Shown piece after piece: positions 32,201-44,000 of a DNA stretch of 64,000 bases (position 1 is the stretch's first letter; every line of letters begins with the position of its first letter). The DNA comes from Apostichopus japonicus (lineage: Eukaryota; Echinodermata; Holothuroidea; Aspidochirotida; Stichopodidae). Location of the stretch: positions 13,359,499-13,423,498 of the forward strand of contig NC_092565.1 of assembly GCF_037975245.1 (NCBI RefSeq). The letters are read 5' to 3'. A model generated the notes under the pieces. That model made no database searches. It had not been told where the DNA came from and saw nothing but the letters and a program-made list of their open reading frames with translations. Made by a program: the position numbers and the translations under genes.

Positions 32201-35200
32201 GAGGATTGTGGAGGAAACCTTGACCAATTTAACCATTGAACACTTTTTGTTCGAAAACATTTTGCATTAGTGAATTTTTCTTGTGACCTCTGAAAAAGCC
32301 AGTGAAAATAGCAAGTGTTATGTCTCATCCTTTATATGATTATTTAATTCAACGTTGATGCATTGAAGATAGAACAATTCCTTCGACATTTTTCTCTTGT
32401 ACGATATATACAAATTTATACATTTTTTTCAATTTGTTCTCAAAACAAGTTGAGGTGTACGTTGGTACAATCCAATTGTATATTAGCAAGCCTACAATAT
32501 AAATATGGAAAAACAAAAGAAGAACAAAATACAGTGTAAAATTAAATGCACAACTCTTGTTTGAGTTTGCTCTCTGTTAAAATTCATACTTGGCGTGTCG
32601 GTCCACATTCATGTAAGCACTTAGCTCATAACATGAGGTCAATGAAGGTCAAACTTTGTTGGAGGTCTCATCTCCAAGCTTTTAGTTAACTTCATGTACC
32701 GATATCCTGCAAAACACAAGGTCACAAGATATTTTCTTTGTGGTTCTTTGATGTTGGCATTAGTAAATTGCAAAGTAGGCTAAGGTGCATAATGCTATGA
32801 AAGAGGTGGTAGGTATCGTCTGTGTGTTGGTGCTAGATTTGAAAAAAACATGCTTCTATTTCCAGATTTTAATATGTACTGTGATGCAATTGCACTTTAG
32901 AAGCAAAGTATTTGCTGTATAAGGCAAATGAACAACAGTCTACATTCTGGGAAGTTCTAAACAAATTTGAAAGGGAGGCAAAGACAAAATACGGCAAAAA
33001 GGAAAATACTGTTGCAAATGTCAACCAGTCGATCTTCGATCTTTCAATTTTTCTTGTTTTCCTGTTGTTGTTAGGCGCCAAACTTTCTGAGGAGGAACTG
33101 AATGCCATCATCGTCTACACCCACCAGAGGATAGAACAACTGCACAAACAGCTAGCCGAGCAGCAGGCTCTAGAGGAGAAGAGGATAGGATTGGCTCTGG
33201 AGAGACAGAGAGAAGAAGATGAACAAGCTAACCGAGAACAAGTTCTCCGAGATCTTGAGAGGAAATCAACAGAATGGGCCATCCTGCAAGAGAAAAAGGT
33301 GAGGTGGACAGGTTTTGTAAGAACTGAATTGTTGAAGAAGAAGAAATTGTTAAGAAATGGTGGGTTAGAATAATACAGATTAATAAATAATGAGTTTTAG
33401 ATGGGAGGAAAATAATCAGCTGGTTTATTTGTTGTTTAGTGTATCTATCAACTGGTGATAAGACTCTAAGTAAGAATAGGTTGATTTTCTAGCAGGGAAA
33501 TAATTTAGTTGTGCAGTAATTGGGAGATTTGTGACTAAAAATATAGATAGTACAATCTAAATTTAATATTAATTAAAATATTAATTAAATATAAATTATA
33601 TATAATACAAGCAATAATTTTCTGTGTACAAGAAGTGCTAGCCATCTATCAATAGGCGTAGCAAATTGCTCAGCTTCTCTAGCATTTTTTATGGTATGCA
33701 AGATAAATATAGTTTATTTACTACAAGACAATTCAAGTCTATGAAACAAAGTGGGTGCCAAGGACTAACATGCCTGCATACCTGATTAGTGCAGTTTTGT
33801 GGCCCAATTTTTTTTATTTTTTCATATGCTGGATTGAAATCCTTTGCATGTCAGATTTTGACCAATCGAGCCAAGCGAAAGCCCTTGCCTTATATATGAT
33901 TATACGTTTTTGTCCTACCTTCCTGACATAGCTCTCAGAACTGAGACAGGAGTACGAAGATGAAATGAGAGTCCAGCTGAGGCGTCAAGCCGCTGCTCAC
34001 AGCGACCACCTCTCTGACGTCTTGAGAGTCCAGGAGAAACAGCACGCTGCCCAGACGGAACAGCGAGAGGTTGACGTCAGGCAGGAGGAGAGATCCAGGT
34101 ACCAGGAGAAGCTCAACAGTGCCATGACCAAGCTAAGAGGAGTGGAAGCAGCCATCGAAGGTAAGTCTTGCTCTCATCACCAAAACTTGCTGTTTCCTGA
34201 TTGAGAACAAAAACAAAAAGTGTCCCACATGGTAGGAGAGACGATAAAAATGTTACAAACAATTCTAGAACTACTGCACACCTAATGTGTCAAAGGGTGA
34301 TGGGAGGGTTGGTTATTTAGTGTAGCAAGGCTTTAGAACGAGTTCTTCAAGGGTTAAAAATTTGGTCAAGAACAGAAACGAATATCAGAACTCGCCATAG
34401 AATCGTCATTCAAGAGCCAAACGACACTGTGAACAAGTATTGGAAAAGCAACACATTCGTTACTTGTAAGCTAGCTTAATTTACATATTAACTCCTGTGA
34501 GTGCTGTTTCTGCTGTATTGTTGTGTTGCTATTGTTTTTTATGATATTTTAGTCATTGCTGTTTGCTAAGTGTCATTTGGTCTGCATGCAATGCAAGGAA
34601 GTATCTGACCCATTCACTGCTAACCTGGCTCTATGTCATTAAGTTTATATATATACCTTAGAAGTTTTTTGTTGAACTTGCCACAACCTAGGATGCCATA
34701 ATTGAATGTTAGAAGAAAGATTCGCGAGGTACTTACATTCATCTGCTGCTGTAGTCTGTGGGACGCAAAATGTTCTGTGTTAGATTACACAGTTCCTGAC
34801 CTGTGAAATTGTGCATAGTAGACTAGTTGTTGTGAGCAGGTAGATTGCATAGTTCTATTGATCAGGGGGACTGAATTATGTTTAAGTATTATATCGCACG
34901 ATGAGGACGATACAAAACTACTACCCCCAATGCTATAAAAGGCAGCTTGAATTAAAACTGTGTGTATTCTAGGCACTGGATATGACCTCAAGTGAACAAT
35001 AGACTGATTTGAAAGATGCTAATGAAATGGAGAAATTTTCAGTGGTTTGCTTCAAAAAACTAATTACACACAGATGAAAAAGCTATTTTGACACTCAAGC
35101 ATTTGAATTGAGTGGTAGAGATGCAAGACCTATTGACTGTATTAATTGATCGATTTATCTCATTTCTTGTCAGGACGAGCTCATTTGGAGAAAGAAAATA

Positions 35201-36031
35201 AGAAATCTCAAGAGCTTTGGCTGGCTTGTGAGACCCTAAAGCAGACAATAACAACAGGTGAGCAAAACCATTACCTTGTCTACCACTATCCCCATAGTTG
35301 GAATAGATTTAGGGAACCCTCTGTAAAATTAATGTTTCGACAAGTTTCTTGTTATCGTAACGAACGATTGATCTGCGACGATACAAGTTTTATCAAATAG
35401 CTTTGACTAATAATTTCATACCTTCTTTTACAACTGAATATAGATTTATGCTTTGTGATTTACCAATCAATTTTCCGTTGCTCCAGGTAAACTGGGAGGT
35501 AGAAACTGGGAAGACAAGCTGAAGCCTCTTGCCAACGAGGTGATTGCAATCAAGGAAGTTGCGGGACCAGAAAATCAGTTTGTCAATGCCGTGGTAGATA
35601 AGATACCAGAAGAAGCACTGATGAGAGGGGTATTCAACGAGGACTGCCTCAGGGAGAGGTGGGAAAATATCCAGAGAATTTGCAAGAGGGTCGCACTGAT
35701 AGACGAGAATGGGGGTAGTATTTTCCGATATTTTGTGTCCTATTTTCAGTCGTTGCTAGTCTTCACAGATTCAATACCCCCGTTTGAAGGGGAAGAAATA
35801 GATGTGAGTAGTTTAGATGTATTTAAATTAGTAGCCTATACCACATATTACGTAGAGAAAGGGGACTTGGAGCAAGCTTTGAGATATGCAAATCAGCTCG
35901 AAGGTATGCCAAAGAAAGTGGCCAGTGATTGGCTAAAAGAAGTACGGCTACTGCTTGAGACTAACCAGGTCGCTTCGGTGCTAGCTTCTCAAGCTTCAGC
36001 GTCTGGTTTAGGGGGACTGCATATTCAGTGA
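26202..36031 (+). CDS. IMMT: MICOS complex subunit MIC60 (mitofilin, IMMT)
   Basis: Eleven confirmed exons: 27,732-27,838, 28,371-28,610, 29,133-29,395, 29,893-30,029, 30,792-30,898, 31,483-31,621, 32,051-32,174, 33,075-33,298, 33,932-34,160, 35,174-35,257, 35,487-36,031. All junctions are GT-AG and in phase. The first exon is uncertain: 26,202-26,240 (MWKITKQTTLTAR, weak donor GTTTGT) gives 745 residues against 758 in human. The order is a basic presequence, a Pro run, the inner-membrane helix (GLKILGGGLLIAAGAIGGS), a Lys/Glu-rich coiled coil, then the conserved MRVQLRRQAAAHSDHL block and the mitofilin C-terminal domain (SIFRYFVSYFQSLLVF, DWLKEVR). MIC60 holds crista junctions together and contacts the outer membrane. 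The whole C-terminal domain is one large last exon. UNG copy 1 converges on its 3' end. The donor at 30,030 is tandemly amplified. Confidence 0.95.
30016..30240 (+). repeat. tandem repeat containing copies of a 5' splice site
   Basis: The last bases of a MIC60 exon and its donor (GATACCTCTCAG|GTGAGC) are repeated downstream in the intron. Identical or near-identical CAG|GTGAGCAGTG sites occur with GT at 30,030, 30,090, 30,135 and 30,180, and a decayed fifth at 30,224 (CAT|GTGAGC). Spacing is 60, 45, 45 and 44 bp, with AT-rich TTAATTAATT spacers. Use of any later donor would add GTG AGC AGT GTT TAA, an in-frame stop. Confidence 0.93.
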
Positions 36032-36931
36032 GTGAAGTAAAGCCTTGGTCATATTGCATATATTCAGTAAGTGAAGTCAAAGACACACAGGTTGTATGCG
36101 ATATTTAATTAAGGTAATACTGCTCATCTTTTGGCATTGTCTTCTGAAGAGAATGTTCTTGCAAAGAGCTTGCATCACCGGCCCAGATTTTAAACCAAAT
36201 GTGAAGTTTCTAATTAAAAAGTTATCATGGACAGTGGAAATTGTTTGTCATTTGTATCTTAACTTTGCGAAATATTTTGCATACTGTATGTATTGTATAC
36301 ACGCAAAACATGAAGCTGTGTTCAAACATGTCTATGTGTAAAGTATAAAGCTGAGAAAATGGAAAAAGAGAGGTTGGACTAAAATGATATTGTTGAACAA
36401 TTAAAGGTATATTGCTTGAGAATATTTGGCTAATACATTCGAGTCCTTACAAGATAACTATGTCCCTCTTTATAATGATCACACAGTCAGTCTCGATGCA
36501 AGGGGACTGGGGATCAGTCGTTCGGTTTTCCTGCTAAGGTTCCTTCCTGGCGACTTTTATTAAAAAGTATGTCCCTCTTTATTGTCATAATTCACTCGGA
36601 AGTAATTTTATGTCTGTCGGCTTCCTGTGCACCTTTCAAAATTTGTGGTGAATTTTCTTCTTTGCCGAATAAGGCTCATCAAGTGTTAATGTTTGTGAAA
36701 ACATGAATATGGTGTCATTGCATGAAAGCTGAAACTGTGCAGAAAATCATAAAAGAAAAAAAGTACATAAAACTTGTCTGTTATTCATTTATTTCCATGA
36801 TTTCATGATAAGTGGTGGTTCTCTTTTGTGAATTTGGTGCAGTAAGTTTCCGAAAATTGGTCGACGTTTTACCTCGATGAAATATAATTAGCGCCTATCA
36901 AACAATGGTTGTCCTACACCGTTTTTTACAG
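36032..36931. other. MIC60 3' UTR and convergent gap to UNG copy 1
   Basis: Noncoding. No plus-strand AATAAA was seen; an ATTAAA-like hexamer lies near 36,402. The UNG copy 1 transcript probably ends at the minus-strand AATAAA (TTTATT at 36,932-36,937). The two genes are therefore tail-to-tail and less than 1 kb apart. About 830 bp of this stretch is missing from the duplicate at 50.17 kb. Confidence 0.45.
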
Positions 36932-38040
36932 TTTATTTAAATGTTCAATATGACAAAAAAATAGAAATAGTTACAAAAGTAAATTTACAGATAATTTGAA
37001 AGGTTGGGTATGATTATGTATAAGTACAAATTGCATAAAACATGGGATTCATTTGTCAATCATGTCACTGAATCCAGCCTAAACAACATAAAAGTAATAA
37101 ACTAAAATATAAAGAATGACAAATATGTATGCAGTAAATAATAAAACAAAAACAAACAAATGTGAAATATTCTTCAACTTTGTAAAATGAATGCTACACT
37201 TTGAAGTAACAGTGGCTATTTTTTGGCTATTTTTAATAGTTTGGCTACTTTTAAAACTGTTCCCAAGTATCCCCATCAGATATGCTAGCCTTGCACTTGA
37301 TCACTTAGAAGACGGCTTGTATCTCCAAACCCTCATAATTAACGGATGAATTACAAAACTGCCACTCGTAGGATATCTTCTTGCCACTAAAGGGATATCT
37401 TCTTGCCACTCGAGAAAAGTGAAATGGAATGTCAACAAGCTCTCAATAAATTATCCCCTCAACATCTTAATACCTATCACTGTTAACCAACACAATGTTA
37501 TTTATATAGAGCCTAAGGAAGGTTCATAAGAGCAGTTTTATCTGCAGTAAGCTGGATGTTCTTATTCTCATATTTGAACACTTGACTTTCTCTATGTGTA
37601 TCAAGAGTATAATTAAACTTGACGAGGTGAAATCTATCATGACAGTCTCTTAAGCAACTTATCTTCACAGAAACTAGTTTCCCTTTCTCGAAAACCTACC
37701 CAAATTGATTTCAACAATTGATGAATGTTTACATTATCTGTAGTGGAAGACTGCAAAGGATTCTTTTTTTCTTTTCATGAAAACTTCAACCGCTATTGAT
37801 CATAATCTTAATTTGAGACTGAATGCTTAAAAAGAAAAAAATTAGGCTTTCGCTATGGTAACGTTAAGTAATTCAAGCAGGATGAGTCACTCCATGTTAC
37901 TCACTTCACTATGAGACAAAATGGCCTGTAATGACTTCATAGTTCTACTAAAGGTACCATCTCTTGAGCATATGGTATGATATATGAAAGTATACGGCAG
38001 TTCTCCACAGATCCAGTTCTTAACAGATCAAATTCTGTTT

Positions 38041-41000
38041 TCAGTCATTTAAGCTGGACCAATCAATGGGCTTCTTTCCAGATTTCTGTAAATATTCATT
38101 AGCCTTTGAGAAGTGCCCACAGTCAATAAATCCAAGCCTAGCAGACAGGGGAGATGGATGGGACGACTCCAAAACACAATGATTTAACTGTATGATGATA
38201 AAGAAAAAACAAAATGATTTTGAATATATTACGTTAAATTTGATTCAAACCTCAAGGAGGTTGTTTGGTAGTGCCTTATTTTGTTATTCTAACCCTATCA
38301 AATTTTATTTGATTGGATTGTATAGCGGATTGTATAGCCTAGTGGTTAACGCCGGCGTTTCCCAGTCATGAGATCCCCGGTTCGATTCCCCGCCGACAGC
38401 AATGTGTGTCGTCTGGCAAGGGTGTTGTTCAATAACAACTTCCCGACATGGACGTTAAATGGATGTGTGCCGAGAGATTGGCTTCGGTCAGCTTGCGAGT
38501 CTATAAGCCTCCATGGCTTCTTTCGCGAGTTCCTGCTTGCGGGAAGATCACATATACATACATACATACATACATTTGCAACTTCACTGCAAAACAGGTA
38601 TTCATTTCTGAGTAAATTTGCGACTTAACTACTGTTCCACAAACTCACTCTTCCTAACATCACTACTAATTGCATGCACTACTAATTGTATGCAATCATT
38701 TAACAGAATGCCAGATATTTCAACACATTGTTAAGCTCAATCACTTGCTCTTTATAAGGCAGGAAATACGTACAACCCGTTTATTGTTAAAGGGTGTGAA
38801 GACTCGCGCAAAAAGGAACGTCTAATGCCGGTAATCTGACTTAGTTTCAAATGAGGTGTAACAGAAGTGTTAAACACCACCATCTATCCCAGAAAATACA
38901 CACACAGCCTGCTACCGTCGGTAATTAGACACTAGTGTACAGTCAGTACATACAGCTGCAGTCAATACCCACAGCACAGTGTATAAACGATACAGCGATG
39001 GACATCTCAGGTCCAGCTAAAGATAACAAGGTATCACGTTTCATTACTGTCTGCATTTTGTAGCGACACGAACAAAACATCACTTGCAAGCAACAGAAAG
39101 TTAACTTTTTCAGATGGCAGCACACGGTTTGGGGCGAGTCTTCAATGCCTTTAAAAGGTGCATTACAGGAAATTGAGGTGTTGTAACTGAATGATTCATG
39201 CATATTCCTAGGACCTCAATTGCAGGCCCCAAAATTCATGCTGAATAAAAATGGATTTGGCTGTTTTTCAGTAGGAAAGAGAGGTGTCTGCAGTTTGCTG
39301 CCAAGTAAATTTTTAAGCACATATGCTATTTTATTTTACTCTATTAACTCTAGGCCTGAACAGAAAATCATGATACTACAATGCGTCTACTCACGGTGTT
39401 TATCATAGCTTTCTTCTTCTGGGCGTCAGAACCCCAAAGCATGAACACGATATTTTTCTGGTTATTGTTTAACCAACTGATCACGGCATCTGTGAATTTT
39501 TCCCACCCTTTGCGTTTGTGAAAATTATTTGATGTTTTTTTTGGTTTTGTTGCCTGACGCACAGTGAGTACAGTATTCAACAAGAGTACACCTATGAGTA
39601 TGAGGATGAAAATACAGAAAGAGAGAATGAGAGTGTATTCACAATGTTAACTGTATGACAAATATCATAAAATTTGCATGGAATCTTTCAACATTGAAAG
39701 AAAAACGGAACAAACCTCTTTCATCTTAATCCTAATCAGGATAATCCTAATCTGATACTCACCCATGGATTGATAACCATAACTACCATCTGCAATTATG
39801 TATGATGGATGGTATTCTGTCAAATTTGTGATATAAAGGGCCTTAATGCTCTTCTAAAAAAATAGCGGTGATGGAGAACTCCCTGATTTTGCTTTGTAGT
39901 TTTAGTTATATTCATCAGCTATGTGATTTCATCAATAGTTTGACCAGATTCCCCCAGAAAAAGAAAGAAGTATATACTCAGTTAATGGTCAGGAGTCAAA
40001 CTGCTCGAGGCAAGGAGAGTTTCTCAACTTCGTGCATTTGACATACTTTGTATGCATCTAGCTTGATGATAAAAGTATTTTACAATGTGGACTCAAAGTT
40101 TTAAATAAAACTATGATCAAGAAAAGGTGCAATTCTACTGTGGTAATGTGTAGTTTTGCATATTTTCACAATTGGCCTGCCTTAGTAAGTTCCCCATTGG
40201 CCCTTGAGACATGAGCTCCTCTCAGGGTGTCATACTCCTATTAGAGTCTATATCCATCCGCTCGATTGTTCTCCTTCAGGAAAAGTGCCAAAAAGCAGCA
40301 GTAGAACATCTTTTGTGACCTGTTATCAATCATGATCTAGTTTTTTTTGTGGCTTGCATGTTTAATAGCATGAATGGAAGTACATGTGGTGAGAAAATTG
40401 GGTCAATTGAGGCAATTTTAGACCCCTTTAGGCCTCCCAGGAGCAGCATAGGAAAATTGTTTACCACTGAGTGAAGACGTTTGTTTACACGTGACGCAAA
40501 CTTCCGGCTATATAGCAAAAAATCTACATGATTTATGATACTGAAAATTGATGGTGCCATGAAAGGCCAACTTGTCAGCTATCCGGTGATGTGTAGCGTT
40601 TAGCTGGTGAAAACTTCTATCTAGACTTAGAGACCACATTACTTTTGTGATTTAGTTTGTTAGTCAATGGGGCTTTCAATTGGCGTATGCTACCTCAGAG
40701 AATCCTTATAAACAGGATGTGAGTCATCATGACAGGTTCCCTCCTGCTACAAGGCTGTACCCCCTTAGAGTAAGGTGTCTTTGAGCCGGGTAAAGTAATC
40801 CTGGGCTGACTGTTTGTCCTTGATTGGTTACTTCTCAGACAATGCAATATGTATCTGTACTTTTTCTCACTGTTCCTAAGATGATCAGTATTAGTGGGCA
40901 AGTGAGTAGGTCGGGGAACATGTGCTCCCATTTTTTTTTGTTTCATCATTAGTGCTACTTTGAGAAGTCATTGTTCTCAGTGAGAAGAGTTCTAGAAGTT

Positions 41001-44000
41001 GAATTTAACATATCATTTTAATTTACATCCTGGTGGGAGAAGTTGGCCAACTGGTTCCTGATGGTTCAGAGGGTCATATACCAGAAGCGCTCATTATGAT
41101 GTGCCTACATTAAAGTAGCTCCCTGTTTGTGATCCCGGGCTGCTTCATTACTGCTCCTTGTATCGTTTTGTATGCTGCCTGTTCATCTTGTTCATGTGTG
41201 TTGTCGTTGGGAATAGATTGCAGTTAAACAACTTGGATGGTTTTCAATTGTCATTTGCCTGGCTTGTTTCATAAAAGGTCGCCCTCCAGGCCCCCAAATA
41301 GCGCTTTACGACACTGCAAACCATACATGCTACAGTCAAATCACTGATGAAGCCAAAGTGCACTTTACAAGGCTTCTGTTTGTGGCGAATAACTTGTTTG
41401 TAACTTTGTATACTCAATTATATATATTTTGTAAACAGTGATTCCTACCAATTTTTTTTCCTAGTGTGGTATGAACTGAAAAATGTAAGGGCTATCAGAT
41501 GTACACAAATAAGTTTTCCCCGAGGATACTAAGAAACAAACAAAGCATGTTATGTTCTTTGATTACCTTTTACCATGTGAAACCAATTTGGGAATATTCC
41601 ATACAGGAAGAATTATATTTTTGCATTATTACGTTTGACTCAACATGATCTTGAATTATAATCAGTATCTAATATGTCAGAGCATTCCCACAATCCTTTT
41701 CACCTACCTTGTTTGGCCCAACCAGTCAAGTCACCATGTCCTGGAGGTACAAAGCCTGTAATATCTTTCGCTAGTTCTGTGTATATGTTTTGCAGGCTGA
41801 AGGGAGATTATGAAAAGGAAAGTTTTCAAGAATAATCCTTTTTCACTTTCATCATATCCAAGCTACATGGCGAAATGATGTAATACCTATCACATTGTCC
41901 AGCCAAAAACTATTGCATGCAAATGACTTACTATTATTATCTTGATCCTTACTCAAGAAACCATTTACCCAGCTTGATAAAGCTGCCTCATTATTCAAGC
42001 TGAAGGTCATAGGCCAAGGGATACAAAACAAACTAGGGCCCATTGGAAATGGGCCGACGTTCTGTCAGCCTAATGGGTTTAGCTCCTGTTACTCTTTTTG
42101 TTCTTTTCAATTCCGTCCTTTTAGTCTATTATGTCTTTGTAATATTTTTGTAGTTTGAACAATCTGAGTGCGAATAAAACAAACAAACAAACAAACATAT
42201 ATCACCACATTCATTCTGTATCATGTTGTAATAGCGATATAGTATACAACTTCATGATTATTCATACGCCACTTGCACTACTTGCAACTGAAATTTTGAG
42301 AATAAATCAGTACAATGTAGGCACTGTACAGGGTTGCCTAGGATGAGATGTGTTTAATGTGACTGTGTTCCCCCTTTCTATCAAATTAGTTTCTCCCATA
42401 TTTCATTAAGTTTGAAGAAATTTAGTCAACCATGTATCAATGAATATTTAATGTCACCCACCATTTCATTTTGAACATTTTAAAGCCAGCTGTTAACTCG
42501 ATCTTACCTTCTGGGTAGTGGTATCCCTTGTGGGACACTAAAGCTAAGTCCTGAATAAGAGGAAGAGACATGAGATAACAAAACATGCAAAATAAAATAA
42601 CACAAACAAATGACACATGGGAATATGAAAACATGCTAATATTAACAAGGATTCAATAAACATTTATATTAAGTTCGTCATCACAATTCATGGTACAAAC
42701 TTTGAACACTTATTCGTTAGGACTAATAGTTAAAGAGAATCTATAGACTGGTACAATAACATTATAAAATGTTTCGGATATGATATATGGATTCTTGTTA
42801 TCAACTGAAGTAAAATAAAAAGGTTTCTTCAGTGATTAAACCATACTCTCAGTCCTGCAGCATTACTGGGGATATTTGGGTGGCAACATTTCCGGAATTT
42901 TTACATAAAGTTAACTAGCAAAAAAACCCAAAAAAACAACCTTCTAATGTTTGAATAGTATAAGTTATAGATGGTTATTAAAAGTTTCATGAACTTTTAC
43001 AAAAGTATCTGAGTGGTATATCATCATGCAGGGCTCATTTTGAAGAAAATTTTGAACTTGCATTGTAATTGGTTGTCCGAAGGATTTTGTGGTTGTCCAA
43101 ATGAAAGCACAAAAACTTAACAAACAATGTAATAGGTTGATCTGACAATTTTTCATATATTTATTCACTGTCATGAAGTTTGGTATATTCAGTTGGTATA
43201 ACGATTTAGGTTTCATTATGTCTGTTTAAAGAGCCCTATCATGCTGTTCCCTTGTTTCTGGTTAGGTCCTCTTATATGCTGCACCTGCTGGTACCAGTTG
43301 TTCAAATTGTGTTTTGCTCTCCTGAACTTTATGTCGTTCACTTTTTGCCTCTTTATAACTGAGGTATCGCCACATTTTTAAAACAACAAAATCTTGGTCA
43401 TTAGGGTTATAAAAGTATCCTCCAAGTTACACTACTGGAGTTGTCTGACGTGGTAAATCGCACATCTCTTGTGCACTAAAGTTACTAACTATATGCCCAG
43501 AGATTATTATGTTAGTTATGTACGTCCTGCGATTTTCTATTTCTCCATCGAACAATATAAGCAGGGTTTTAGGTTGTCCGATCAAATTTTGATGTCTTAT
43601 GCGATCTGACGACGGTGAAATTTGAGCCCTGTCATGGTAATTGGGTTGGAAAAGTGATGTTCTTTTCATTCGATAATGTAAACACCTTTGTCAGAATGAA
43701 AGAAATTTTGATGAATATCCTTCTAAAATTGTCCTAACATCAAAAATGGAACAGGGCACTGAAACTGTTATATGAAACTCCATGTCATGTACGTGTATAG
43801 CACTAACCTGCAACATTGAAACATCCCATACAACCCCCCCCCCCCAACCCCGGCCTTTTATTTTTCGTCAATATCTCCCACTCAGAGTGATGTCAACCAA
43901 CCAATCAAAACTCACCGTTAGCCTGTCCGACATTATGATATGGATTTTGACCCAAGATAACAACTTTCACCTGTCAAATGAAGAAACATAGTTGGCAAAA

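Noticed and set aside
32912-33074. Open reading through the MIC60 intron into the exon at 33,075
   Set aside because: The intron happens to be open in frame for about 54 codons, but a good acceptor (GTTGTTAG) and family alignment put the exon start at 33,075. An alternative exon is possible but unsupported.
38330-38400. tRNA-like sequence as a true tRNA gene
   Set aside because: It has A and B boxes but is the head of a SINE with a body, a CATA tail and an empty site in the sister copy.
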